Shown here: positions 1 through 8,456 of the stretch, piece by piece | How the letters are laid out: every line of letters starts with the position of its first letter | How positions within the stretch are numbered: the first letter of the stretch is position 1 | Source: NAK19 sp034434515 | GTDB lineage: Bacteria; Chloroflexota; Anaerolineae; Anaerolineales; UBA4823 | Direction of reading: 5' to 3' | Assembly: GCA_034434515.1 (NCBI GenBank) | Contig: DAOTZA010000110.1 | Coordinates: 21,897 to 85,896 of the forward strand | Length of the DNA stretch: 64,000 nt | Notes under the pieces: model-generated | The model's database searches: none | The model's input: only the letters and a program-made list of their open reading frames with translations | Told to the model about the DNA's origin: nothing | Position numbers and translations under genes: made by a program

Positions 1-71
1 TTGTGCCGTTTGCAAAAGAAATTATGGTCGAGCGTGGTTATCAACAATATTGGATTGTGTGTCGCAAATGA
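1..71 (+). CDS. C-terminal end of an unidentified protein (partial, enters from the left)
   Basis: An open frame enters the window in frame 3 (first full codon at base 3) and stops with TGA at 69-71. The 22 visible residues end ...RGYQQYWIVCRK and have ordinary amino-acid composition. It would converge on hypE, whose stop lies only 2 bases further on, a spacing typical of two real convergent genes. Too little is visible to name a family; it may equally be chance open frame. Confidence 0.45.
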   Translation, partial: VPFAKEIMVERGYQQYWIVCRK

Positions 72-73
72 TC

Positions 74-1162
74 TCAACAAATCCGGGGCAACAATTCTCC
101 AGACAGCATGTCAATGAGACGTGTACTGCCCATGGTCGTTTTGAGTAGCACTTTTTTAGGATGTTCTGCGACGACTTGACCGATTACTGTAGCTTGATTG
201 CCGTATTTGTTAGCTTGAATGGCTTTCAAGACCCGATCTGTGCCGGTTGGATCGACAAAAAACACACATTTCCCCTCGTTTGCCATATAGAGTGGGTCAA
301 AACCTAACATCTCACAAACGGAAACCACCGTCTCTTTAACCGGAATAACAGCCTCATCAACGATGATCCCTACATTAGATTGGCGGGCTATCTCATTAAG
401 GGTTGTTGCCAATCCTCCACGGGTTGGGTCTCGCATGGCATGAATTGCATTGCCTTGCCCCTGTTCGCCTGCTTCCAGAGCCTCTGCAATTAAGTGGTTA
501 AGCGGAGCAACATCGCTTTCCAAATCGGATAGAAAACCCAAATCTCCCCGCGCCTGCAATACAGCTACACCATGCTCGCCTAGTGGACCGGACAAAATGA
601 TCTGATCACCAACTTTGGCATTGCGTCCACTAATTTGAAGAGCTCTAGGACGAACACCAATTCCACTCGTGTTAATAAATATTCCATCCCCTTTACCCCG
701 TTCGACAACCTTCGTGTCTCCAGCAACAATGGCAACCCCAGCTTCTTTGGCAGACATTGCCATGGAAGAGACGATGTACTCCAGCACCTCGACTTGGAGA
801 CCCTCCTCTAAGATAAAGCCAGCTGTCAGATACAAGGGTCTTGCACCCATCACTGCGACATCGTTTACTGTCCCACAAACAGCCAGCTTACCAATGTCAC
901 CACCCGGAAAGAAAATAGGTGAGATTACATGCGAATCGGTACTGACGACAATTTCCGACTCGCGCTCGATAGCCGGCAATGCAACACCATCATCGCCCTG
1001 GTCAAGCAACGGATTAGTGAAATGGGTTGCAAAAACTCTTTGAATGAGGTCATAAGTCAATCTTCCTCCACTGCCATGTCCGATGACAATCTGTTCGGAA
1101 TGGGTGAGGGGCAGGGGACAGTATGCTCCTAAAAAATCTATCGTTTGATGTTCGTCAGACAT
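74..1162 (-). CDS. hypE: HypE, carbamoyl dehydratase / cyanide-ligand synthesis protein for NiFe hydrogenase
   Basis: Known role: HypE receives a carbamoyl group from HypF on its C-terminal cysteine and dehydrates it with ATP to a thiocyanate, the source of the two CN ligands of the NiFe-site iron. Seen here: 362 residues, the family's normal length; the AIR-synthase-like glycine motif GHGSGGR at residues 28-34; the MRDPTRGGLATT motif near residue 245; and the diagnostic C-terminal PRIC ending exactly at Cys362. It is the last gene of the minus-strand hyp operon and its ATG overlaps the end of hypD by 8 bases, implying translational coupling. Very secure call. Confidence 0.98.
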   Translation of the reverse strand: MSDEHQTIDFLGAYCPLPLTHSEQIVIGHGSGGRLTYDLIQRVFATHFTNPLLDQGDDGVALPAIERESEIVVSTDSHVISPIFFPGGDIGKLAVCGTVNDVAVMGARPLYLTAGFILEEGLQVEVLEYIVSSMAMSAKEAGVAIVAGDTKVVERGKGDGIFINTSGIGVRPRALQISGRNAKVGDQIILSGPLGEHGVAVLQARGDLGFLSDLESDVAPLNHLIAEALEAGEQGQGNAIHAMRDPTRGGLATTLNEIARQSNVGIIVDEAVIPVKETVVSVCEMLGFDPLYMANEGKCVFFVDPTGTDRVLKAIQANKYGNQATVIGQVVAEHPKKVLLKTTMGSTRLIDMLSGELLPRIC

Positions 1163-2273
1163 GATTTATTTCAGGAGACTTAAGAGACCGTGAATACTGA
1201 TAATAGGCTGCACAAGCGCCTTCTGAGGAGACCATGGTTGCCCCCAGGGGATTTTGGGGGGTACAGAGCGTACCAAAGGCAGAACACTCATAGGGCTTCT
1301 TGAGCCCTTGCAAAACTAAGCCGGCAATGCACAAGGGCGATTCTTGCGCTTCAATCTCCTGAGTATCAAAGCGAAGTTCTGCATCATATTTCCTGTATGC
1401 ATCCCGCAACTTCCAACCGCTTTTTGGAATCGTTCCGATTCCACGCCACTTTCGATCACACACCTCAAAAACCCGTGTTATCACCTTTTGGGCTGCCTGA
1501 TTTCCTTCACAGGTAACCAACCGAGAATAAGCATTTTCCACCTCGAACGTTCCGTTCTCAAGCTGTCGCACTACCCGATAGACACCCTCCAAAATGTCTA
1601 AAGGTTCAAAGCCTGTGACGACAATCGGGACGCGGTACTCTTGCGCAATCGGTAAGTACTCCCAATATCCCATCACGGTACAGACATGTCCGGCAGCGAG
1701 AAAACCTTGCACGCGATTGCTTGGCGATCCAAGAATAGCTCGCATTGCTGGCGGAACACAGACATGCGAAACCAGCAGACTGAAATTTTCAATCCCCATC
1801 GCTTCAGCTTGCAATACACTCATCGCATTAGCAGGGGCAGTTGTTTCAAACCCAATGGCAAAAAAGACAACCTCTTTCTGGGGATTCTCCTGAGCGATCT
1901 TCAAGCTATCCAGGGGAGAATAAACAACCCGCACATCGCCGCCGTTTGCCTTCACGCTAAACAAATCACCCTTCGAACCAGGTACGCGCAACATGTCCCC
2001 ATAGGAGGTAAATATGACATTCGGCAGTGAGGCAATCTGAAGCGCTTTGTCAACCAGCTCCAATGAAGTTACACAAATCGGACAACCTGGCCCATGAATA
2101 AACTCAATCTCCGGTGGCAATAACTGGTCGAGTCCAAATTTCTTTATCGCATGAGTTTGACCGCCACAAATCTCCATAATTGCCCAGGGGCGTGTTACCA
2201 GCTTTTCAATCTGGCGGAGCTTAGCCTGGACAAGTCTGGCATCTCGAAAACCATAACGAAGCTTGGTATCCAT
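1155..2273 (-). CDS. hypD: HypD, scaffold protein for Fe(CN)2CO assembly
   Basis: HypD carries a 4Fe-4S cluster and, together with HypC, holds the iron while the CN and CO ligands are added. The 372-residue product has the redox/iron-binding motif CGGQTH at residues 36-41 and GPGCPICV at 61-68, with further family cysteines toward the C-terminus (CEGNQAA, SPLCIAG and GTLC regions). It starts 3 bases after the hypC stop and overlaps hypE by 8 bases, so hypC, hypD and hypE are probably translated together. Cytoplasmic; no anomalies seen. Confidence 0.98.
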   Translation of the reverse strand: MDTKLRYGFRDARLVQAKLRQIEKLVTRPWAIMEICGGQTHAIKKFGLDQLLPPEIEFIHGPGCPICVTSLELVDKALQIASLPNVIFTSYGDMLRVPGSKGDLFSVKANGGDVRVVYSPLDSLKIAQENPQKEVVFFAIGFETTAPANAMSVLQAEAMGIENFSLLVSHVCVPPAMRAILGSPSNRVQGFLAAGHVCTVMGYWEYLPIAQEYRVPIVVTGFEPLDILEGVYRVVRQLENGTFEVENAYSRLVTCEGNQAAQKVITRVFEVCDRKWRGIGTIPKSGWKLRDAYRKYDAELRFDTQEIEAQESPLCIAGLVLQGLKKPYECSAFGTLCTPQNPLGATMVSSEGACAAYYQYSRSLKSPEINHV

Positions 2274-2276
2274 ACG

Positions 2277-2528
2277 TTAGTCCTGTCTGGGTAATTCCTC
2301 TTCCAGGTTGACGATTTCGTTTAGCAAAGCGAGGGTTTCATTTGCCTCCTCTTCACTAATTACATTCAGCGCAAAGCCCACATGAACTAGCACATATTCC
2401 CCCACCTGTGCTTCAGGCACGTAGGTAAGGCAAGCCTCACGTACGACACCACCAAAATCAATTTTGCCCATGGTAAGGCCATTGGTTTCATATATCTCCA
2501 CAATCTTTCCTGGCACACCTAAACACAT
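2277..2528 (-). CDS. hypC: HypC/HypG-family hydrogenase maturation chaperone
   Basis: HypC binds iron together with HypD and then escorts the Fe(CN)2CO group to the hydrogenase large subunit. The start is set at the ATG giving N-terminal MCLGVPGKI because the family needs Cys2 exposed after Met removal; an AGGAG Shine-Dalgarno sits 8 bases upstream of this codon. An open frame extends 16 codons further upstream (to 2576), but that would bury Cys2 and overlap hypF. The resulting 83 residues match the family's usual 75-95. It begins 22 bases after hypF and ends 3 bases before hypD. Only one hypC is seen in the window, so it presumably serves the MvhA-type enzyme at the right end. Confidence 0.96.
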   Translation of the reverse strand: MCLGVPGKIVEIYETNGLTMGKIDFGGVVREACLTYVPEAQVGEYVLVHVGFALNVISEEEANETLALLNEIVNLEEELPRQD

Positions 2529-2550
2529 CTCACACTCTCCTGTAAATTCT

Positions 2551-4887
2551 TTAATGACCGAAAACTTTTGCTGCAATAGCTACCTGCCCTACTGAAATGC
2601 CACCGTCGTTCGCCGGAACATCTCGATGAGTCAATACCTGAAACCCTGCTTCTTTCAACAACTCAAAAGCCTGTTCCAATAGCGTTATATTTTGCCACAC
2701 TCCACCACTCAGGGCAATCGATTGAATACCAGTCTCTTTGCGGATCATCTGACAGACCTCCAAAACAATCTCCGCTATAGTGCGATGAAAACGCCCTGAA
2801 ATGATTGCCGGCGAAACACCATTAAGAAAATCACTTAAAATCGATTGAATCGTCTTGACTACACTGATTTGGACAGGTAACTTGAACCCGTCTTGAGCAA
2901 ATAGCAAGTCATAAGGATATGGAATTTTTCTCTCTTTTGAATAAATTGCTTCCAATTCGATAGCCGCTTGCGCTTCGTAATTGATTGACTGACGCACGCC
3001 AATCAGGGAAGCAACTAGATCAAACATTCTGCCCATACTGGAGGTGTTGACTAGGTTAATCTTATGATGTAATTGGGAATGAAGCAGTTGGCGTTCATCG
3101 GCGCAAAGGGCTTGAATAGGCGGAAGGTTCTCTGGAGTTTCTATTCCAAAATATTCAAGATAAGCCAAGGCAATCCGGGCCGGAAACCGGATTGAACGGT
3201 CTCCGCCTGGCAGAGGGAAATATTGCAGATGAGCTGCTCGTGTATAAGTATGATAAGAGGCAATCAAAAACTCTCCACCCCAAATTGCTCCATCATCACC
3301 ATACCCTGTACCGTCGAATGAAACGCCGATGATTGGGTCATCTGTTTGCCAATCATTATCAGCTAAACAACTGGCAATATGGGCGTGATGGTGTTGAATG
3401 GCCATGCAGGGGATTTGCTCTTGTTGTGAGCGCTCAAGAGCATAGCGAGTAGATAAATAGTTTGGATGCTTGTCGTGTGCTATGACTTCCGGTCGGATGC
3501 GGAATAAAGTTTGATAATGCTCGATTCCCTCCTCAAAAGATTGGTACGTTTCGTAATTCTCCAAATCACCAATATGATGGCTGAGGAAGGCATATTCATC
3601 CCGAGTCAGGCAAAAGGTATTTTTTAATTCTGCACCAACTGCTAGGATTTGAGGAACTTTCCAGGGCAGACGTAGCGGATTCGGAGCATAACCACGCGAT
3701 CTTCGAACGGGGTAAAAATGAGGCTCATTACCAAGTGAAATTGAACGGACAACCGAATCATCACAGCGGACGTGAATCGGTCGGTTGTGTAGCAAAAACG
3801 CATCTGCAAGGGGTGCTAATTGAGCCAGCGCCTGATCGTTATCGATGGCAATCGGCTCTTCGGAAAGATTTCCACTGGTGAGAACGATCGCTTCCACAGG
3901 ATATTCATGGTAAGCCTGCTGGTCAAAATTATAGAACAACAAATAGTGCAATGGGCTGTAGGGTAGCATAACGCCCAGGAAATTCTGCTTCGGAGCTGTG
4001 CCAGGGACAATGGATGAACCTGGTCTTTTCGGCAATAAAACAATTGGACGTTCTCTGGAGGTCAATAACTGCATCGCGGCTGGGGTGAGAAAACAATGCC
4101 GCTCAACAACTTCCAGATCGGGCATCATCAGTGCAAAGGGTTTATCCACCCTACGCTTACGTTCACGTAATGTGGCAACTGCCTCAGGGTTTTGGGCATC
4201 ACAGGCGAGGTGAAAGCCACCAATGCCCTTGATTGCCACAACACGACCAGCTTTGAGCAGTTTTTGAACCGCGCGAATTAGATCAACATCCGCGCTGTTT
4301 GTGACTTCTTGCCCGCCGATCACCAGGCTCAGGTGAGGCCCACAGACTGCACAAGCTACCGGTTGAGCATGAAAGCGCCGATTTTCCGGGTCGTGGTATT
4401 CAGCAGCGCAATCTGGACATAATGGAAAGCCTGCCATGGTAGTATTCGGACGGTCATAGGGGATCGTCTTTGTTATCGTAAAACGCGGGCCGCAGTTTGT
4501 GCAGTTGATAAAGGGGTAGAGATATCTGCGATTTTGCGGGTCAAAAAGTTCCTGTAAACAATCTGCACAGATCGAGATGTCGGGAGAAATAGGAATAAAA
4601 GCCGTCTCGATATCTTGGGACTCGATGATTTCAAACTTAGTGAAATGATTCTCGGCGACAGGCGTAATTTCGATTTGATCAATCCGAGAAAGCGGTGGTG
4701 CTTCCACACTTAGCCGGTCGATAAAATGGGCAATAGCCTCTTCTTGTCCTTCAACGAGAATCTCAACCCCTGCGCTGGTATTTTTAACCCAGCCAAGCAA
4801 ATTTTCCTGATGAGCTAATTTATAAACAAAAGGCCGAAAACCAACACCTTGAACAATACCAGTAATACGAATATACCTACCAGCCAT
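2551..4887 (-). CDS. hypF: HypF, carbamoyltransferase for NiFe hydrogenase CN ligands
   Basis: HypF uses carbamoyl phosphate and ATP to make carbamoyl-adenylate and passes the carbamoyl group to HypE. Domain order is complete over 778 residues: acylphosphatase-like domain (residues 1 to about 90, with GIVQGVGFRPFV), two zinc-finger-like blocks (Cys pairs 107/110, 129/132, 157/160 and 179/182), YrdC-like ATP-binding domain (about 195-390, KGIGGFHLACDA), and Kae1-like C-terminal domain containing HHHAHIAS and the late GGVWQN motif. It lies 19 bases after hypB and 22 before hypC. The ribosome-binding site is weak, so translation may depend on hypB. Confidence 0.98.
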   Translation of the reverse strand: MAGRYIRITGIVQGVGFRPFVYKLAHQENLLGWVKNTSAGVEILVEGQEEAIAHFIDRLSVEAPPLSRIDQIEITPVAENHFTKFEIIESQDIETAFIPISPDISICADCLQELFDPQNRRYLYPFINCTNCGPRFTITKTIPYDRPNTTMAGFPLCPDCAAEYHDPENRRFHAQPVACAVCGPHLSLVIGGQEVTNSADVDLIRAVQKLLKAGRVVAIKGIGGFHLACDAQNPEAVATLRERKRRVDKPFALMMPDLEVVERHCFLTPAAMQLLTSRERPIVLLPKRPGSSIVPGTAPKQNFLGVMLPYSPLHYLLFYNFDQQAYHEYPVEAIVLTSGNLSEEPIAIDNDQALAQLAPLADAFLLHNRPIHVRCDDSVVRSISLGNEPHFYPVRRSRGYAPNPLRLPWKVPQILAVGAELKNTFCLTRDEYAFLSHHIGDLENYETYQSFEEGIEHYQTLFRIRPEVIAHDKHPNYLSTRYALERSQQEQIPCMAIQHHHAHIASCLADNDWQTDDPIIGVSFDGTGYGDDGAIWGGEFLIASYHTYTRAAHLQYFPLPGGDRSIRFPARIALAYLEYFGIETPENLPPIQALCADERQLLHSQLHHKINLVNTSSMGRMFDLVASLIGVRQSINYEAQAAIELEAIYSKERKIPYPYDLLFAQDGFKLPVQISVVKTIQSILSDFLNGVSPAIISGRFHRTIAEIVLEVCQMIRKETGIQSIALSGGVWQNITLLEQAFELLKEAGFQVLTHRDVPANDGGISVGQVAIAAKVFGH

Positions 4888-4906
4888 GTCATTTAAGCCC
4901 GTTCCG

Positions 4907-5575
4907 TTAACCTTCTCGATATTCGCCGATATTATTCTTCAGCCATTGAAACCAGTTATCTAATCCTTCACCACTTCGACAAGAGACTAAAACCAATTCT
5001 ACGGCAGGATTAAGCGCTTGCAAACCTTTACGGAAGAAATCGATATCAAAATCTACATAGGGTAATAAATCGATCTTATTTAACAGGACATAATCAACCC
5101 CACGATACATGGATGGGTATTTATGAGGTTTATCGTGACCTTCTGGGACAGAAGCCACAAGCACATTGCAAGATGTTCCAAGTTCGAAGCTTGCCGGGCA
5201 GACCAGATTCCCTACATTTTCGACAATTAATAAATCATACTGGCTCAAGTCAGCTTGAATTAAAGCTTTGTTGAGCATCACGGCGTCCAAATGGCAATCG
5301 CCACCGGTGTTAATTTGGATCGCAGCCGCTCCGGCCGCAATGGCTCGATCGGCATCAAAGGTTGTGGCGATATCCCCATCAATGACCAGAATGCGATAGT
5401 CCTGTGAAAGCTTCTTTACGGTTTGCTCAATGAGAGAAGTTTTCCCAGCACCTGGAGCGGCCATCAAGTTGATTGAAAAGAGTCGTGCCTCTTGGAGCAA
5501 ATGGCGATTTTGCTCGGCAATGGCATCATTGGCGCTGAGGATGTTTTGTATTATTTGGATGCGTTGTTCACTCAT
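4907..5575 (-). CDS. hypB: HypB, GTPase for nickel insertion
   Basis: HypB works with HypA to load Ni into the hydrogenase large subunit after iron insertion. The 222-residue protein has the P-loop APGAGKTS near residues 40-47, a G-domain metal site with Cys94-His95 (GGDCHLDA) and a second Cys in the NLVCPAS segment, and the guanine-specificity motif NKIDLLPY. There is no N-terminal His-rich stretch or CXXCGC motif, so it is a short HypB without nickel storage. Start overlaps the hypA stop by ATGA (5572-5575), indicating coupled translation. Confidence 0.97.
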   Translation of the reverse strand: MSEQRIQIIQNILSANDAIAEQNRHLLQEARLFSINLMAAPGAGKTSLIEQTVKKLSQDYRILVIDGDIATTFDADRAIAAGAAAIQINTGGDCHLDAVMLNKALIQADLSQYDLLIVENVGNLVCPASFELGTSCNVLVASVPEGHDKPHKYPSMYRGVDYVLLNKIDLLPYVDFDIDFFRKGLQALNPAVELVLVSCRSGEGLDNWFQWLKNNIGEYREG

Positions 5576-5916
5576 GTTTCTATGTCGATCGCTTCTAAGT
5601 AGAATTCTTCACCACTGAGGATTTTGATACGAGTACTGCCACAAGAAGGGCAATAGATCACGTTACCATCCAACTGATAGACGGTGCTACAATCCAGACA
5701 CTCAAAGGACGCTGAAACTCGCCGAAAGATCAATTCTGCTTGTTCTGCTGGAGTATTTTTGGCAATAATCTCCCAGTAAAATTGAACAGATTCATCCACA
5801 ATCGAGGAAAGTTCGCCGATAACCAGATAGATCTTGGTAACTTTCGCGGCGTTTGCTTTTCCAGCATGATCGAGAACTATGTTCAGAATGCTTTGGGTTA
5901 CCGCGAGTTCATGCAT
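5572..5916 (-). CDS. hypA: HypA, nickel metallochaperone
   Basis: HypA delivers Ni to the hydrogenase precursor. The 114-residue product begins MHELAV, where His2 is the Ni ligand, and carries the structural zinc site as Cys73/Cys76 and Cys89/Cys92. It is the first hyp gene in the operon, 31 bases after tatA, and shares an ATGA overlap with hypB. No strong Shine-Dalgarno sequence is visible before the ATG, so it may rely on tatA translation or on a separate weak start. Family length and motifs are normal. Confidence 0.97.
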   Translation of the reverse strand: MHELAVTQSILNIVLDHAGKANAAKVTKIYLVIGELSSIVDESVQFYWEIIAKNTPAEQAELIFRRVSASFECLDCSTVYQLDGNVIYCPSCGSTRIKILSGEEFYLEAIDIET

Positions 5917-5947
5917 CCATAGCGCTCAGAGATTACTTACTAAAGGG

Positions 5948-6151
5948 TTATTCTTTGCTCGCTTCAGGTTTCTCGACTGCTTCGGTTTTCTTTTCGGTTG
6001 TTTCCTCCGTAGAAGATTGCAAACCTTCTTTGAAGGCGCGAATCCCTTTTCCAAATTCACCGGCTACTTTACTGATTCGCCCGACGCCAAATAGTAAGAT
6101 GACAATGAAAAGGATGATCAGTAACTCAGCACCTTGAGGTAAATTAAACAT
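5948..6151 (-). CDS. tatA: TatA/TatE-family twin-arginine translocase subunit
   Basis: A 67-residue protein with a single N-terminal membrane helix (about residues 7-24, ELLIILFIVILLFG), the Phe-Gly hinge, an amphipathic helix (GRISKVAGEFGKGIRAFKEG) and a charged Glu/Lys-rich tail: the TatA layout. It would form the protein-conducting oligomer of the Tat pathway. AAGGAG lies 7 bases before the ATG. It heads the hyp operon, yet the hydrogenase small subunit in this window has no twin-arginine signal, so the link to hydrogenase export is not obvious. No tatC is in the window. Confidence 0.9.
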   Translation of the reverse strand: MFNLPQGAELLIILFIVILLFGVGRISKVAGEFGKGIRAFKEGLQSSTEETTEKKTEAVEKPEASKE

Positions 6152-6179
6152 AGAGGTACTCCTTCATCATTAGTATTAT

Positions 6180-6208
6180 TTGAAGATTAGGTTGATTTCA
6201 ATTATACT
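6180..6208 (+). promoter_or_regulatory. Sigma70-type promoter of trmFO
   Basis: -35 TTGAAG at 6180-6185, 17-base spacer, -10 TATACT at 6203-6208. The trmFO ATG is only 8 bases beyond the -10 box and no Shine-Dalgarno sequence precedes it, so the transcript would be leaderless or nearly so. Confidence 0.7.
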
Positions 6209-6216
6209 ACGCAAAT

Positions 6217-7572
6217 ATGAAAGAACCTGAGCTGGTTGTAGTTGGTGGTGGTTTAGCGGGTTGTGAAGCTGCATGGCAGGCTGCACAACGGGGCGTTCGA
6301 GTGTGTCTGTACGAAATGCGACCATTGGTGAGTACCGGGGCGCATGGTACCGATCGGTTGGCTGAACTTATTTGTTCTAACTCACTTGGTGCAAACCAAA
6401 TTGACCGCGCAACCGGCTTATTGCTCCATGAACTGCGCCTGTTGGGTTCGTTGCTTATCCGCTGTGCCGATGAGACCGCCATTCCAGCCGGTAGAGCTTT
6501 AGCCGTTGATCGGGAAAAGTTTTCCTTAGCGGTGACTCAAGCTATTCTCTCACACTCAAACATTGTGGTTGTACGAGAAGAGATCAAGGCAATCCCCCAA
6601 AACCCCGCCATCATTGCCTCTGGGCCTCTAACTTCCCCAAGCCTTTCAACTGCAATCGCCCACTTTCTGGGACAATCAAATCTGTATTTCTACGATGCTA
6701 TCTCGCCGATTGTCGAGGCTGATACGATTGACATGAAGATTGCCTTCCGAGCAAGCCGCTATGATCAGGAAGGGGAGGGAGATTACATCAATTGTCCCAT
6801 GAACAAAGAAGAGTATGAGCGCTTTGTCGAGGAATTGATCAAGGCTGAACGAATCCCCTTGCGCTCTTTTGAAGAACAAATTGAAAGCGGGGTAACAAGT
6901 GGCAAAGGACCATTTTTCGAAGCTTGTTTGCCGATTGAAATTTTAGCCAGGCGTGGTAAAGATGCCCTTGCATTTGGGCCACTTAGACCGGTCGGCTTAA
7001 GAGACCCAAAAACCGGTAAACGCCCCTATGCGGTGGTACAGTTGCGTCAGGACAATCTTGCTGGCACGCTTTACAACATGGTTGGCTTTCAAACTAATCT
7101 TACCTTCCCAGAGCAAAAAAGAGTTTTTCGTTTGATTCCCGGCCTGGAACATGCCGAATTCAGCCGTTTCGGTCAGATGCATCGCAATACCTACGTATTT
7201 GCTCCACAAGCCCTTAAGCCAACTCTTCAGACCATACGGCGGCCCGATCTATTTCTTGCCGGACAACTGATCGGCGTCGAGGGCTATGCCGGAAACATCG
7301 CCAGCGGTTGGTTAGCAGGCATCAATGCAGCTCGTTTTCTCAGAGGGAAACCGCTCCTAGAATTGCCGCGAGAAACAATGTTCGGCAGCTTGATGTATTA
7401 CATCACCCATGCTAACGAAAAGGACTTTCAGCCCATGAAAGCTAATTTTGGTCTTCTTCCTTGCAATGAAAGTGAACGGTTACGGAACAAAAAAGAGCGG
7501 CATCAATATTTTGCCCAGAGAGCTCACAATATCCTTGAACGATGGTGGAGAGAATTCGGTGATTCGAGATAA
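6217..7572 (+). CDS. trmFO: TrmFO, folate/FAD-dependent tRNA (uracil-54-C5)-methyltransferase
   Basis: TrmFO makes ribothymidine at tRNA position 54 using methylenetetrahydrofolate and reduced FAD. The 451-residue protein starts with the FAD-binding VVGGGLAGCEAAWQAA at residues 5-20, then has the family signatures ICSNSLGANQ and RPVGLRDPKTGKRPYAVVQLRQDN, and a C-terminal GVEGYAGNIASGWLAGINAAR. It is transcribed divergently from tatA. The gene end overlaps the next coding region by 14 bases. This GidA-like paralogue is distinguished from MnmG by its length (about 450 rather than 620). Confidence 0.97.
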   Translation: MKEPELVVVGGGLAGCEAAWQAAQRGVRVCLYEMRPLVSTGAHGTDRLAELICSNSLGANQIDRATGLLLHELRLLGSLLIRCADETAIPAGRALAVDREKFSLAVTQAILSHSNIVVVREEIKAIPQNPAIIASGPLTSPSLSTAIAHFLGQSNLYFYDAISPIVEADTIDMKIAFRASRYDQEGEGDYINCPMNKEEYERFVEELIKAERIPLRSFEEQIESGVTSGKGPFFEACLPIEILARRGKDALAFGPLRPVGLRDPKTGKRPYAVVQLRQDNLAGTLYNMVGFQTNLTFPEQKRVFRLIPGLEHAEFSRFGQMHRNTYVFAPQALKPTLQTIRRPDLFLAGQLIGVEGYAGNIASGWLAGINAARFLRGKPLLELPRETMFGSLMYYITHANEKDFQPMKANFGLLPCNESERLRNKKERHQYFAQRAHNILERWWREFGDSR

Positions 7573-8455
7573 ATTGCGTATAGGTATATTTTTGGCCCTA
7601 ATCCTGTTGTTGACAACGGGGGGTGGTTGTAATTCCCGCCAGGCTGAAGTTTTCCATGCGAATCAAGTCTCTCAAGTTGAACAAGACTTGTCATTTCAAG
7701 TAAACTGTGGTCCAAGAACACCTGGCTCTACATGTCATCAGCGCATTCAAGATTGGATCGCGTTAAGCCTTAAGGAGCAGAACTGGCAAGTTGAACCCCA
7801 ATCCTTTTCGGTTGGTCAAATTCGGGGCACGAATATCATTGGAAAGTATGGAAATGGAGCAAAATTCATTATCATTGGCGCCCACTATGATTCGCGATTT
7901 ACATCCGACCAGGAGAAACAAGCTGAACTTCGCGAGCAGCCCGTGCCTGGGGCTAATGATGGCGCTTCTGGAGTTGCGTTGTTACTGTTGTTATCCAGAG
8001 AAATCCCACGACAAATTCCTCCTGCTGAGCAAACTATCTGGCTGGTATTTTTTGACTTAGAGGATAATGGGAATTACCCTGGATGGGATTGGATCTTAGG
8101 TTCTACAGCCTTCGCCAGTTCCCTTACCGAAACCCCATCTGCTGTTATTGTCGCTGACATGATCGGCGATCGAGACTTGAATATTTTCATGGAACACAAC
8201 TCAACCGATGAGCTGAATCAGGAAATATGGCAAACAGCGCATCAGCTTGGCTATGAAGAATTTTTCATTTCTCAGCTAAAATATCGGATGATAGACGACC
8301 ATATACCCTTTGTCCAACGCGGTTTCCCAACCACTCTGCTGATTGACTTCGATTATCCCTATTGGCATACCACCCAAGATACATTGGATAAGGTTTCCGC
8401 TCAAAGTATTCTCATTGTCTATGATACACTTATTAACTGGATAAGAAAGCAATGA
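7559..8455 (+). CDS. M28-family glutaminyl-peptide cyclotransferase-like lipoprotein
   Basis: Zinc hydrolase-fold protein most like glutaminyl cyclases, which cyclise N-terminal Gln to pyroglutamate. Visible: hydrophobic signal segment IGIFLALILLLTT followed by GGGC, a loose lipobox (Cys about 20); then HYDSR, NDGASGVA, the acidic pair in FFDLEDNG, DMIGD, DDHIPFVQRG and FPTTLLIDFDYPYWHT, matching in order the zinc and substrate loops of animal-type QCs. The GTG at 7559 is chosen as start because GGAG lies 8 bases upstream and it directly precedes the signal peptide; the frame stays open upstream inside trmFO. 298 residues. It could instead be an aminopeptidase of the same fold; the DHIPF and WHT motifs favour cyclotransferase. 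Confidence 0.8.
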   Translation: MIRDKLRIGIFLALILLLTTGGGCNSRQAEVFHANQVSQVEQDLSFQVNCGPRTPGSTCHQRIQDWIALSLKEQNWQVEPQSFSVGQIRGTNIIGKYGNGAKFIIIGAHYDSRFTSDQEKQAELREQPVPGANDGASGVALLLLLSREIPRQIPPAEQTIWLVFFDLEDNGNYPGWDWILGSTAFASSLTETPSAVIVADMIGDRDLNIFMEHNSTDELNQEIWQTAHQLGYEEFFISQLKYRMIDDHIPFVQRGFPTTLLIDFDYPYWHTTQDTLDKVSAQSILIVYDTLINWIRKQ

Positions 8456-8456
8456 G

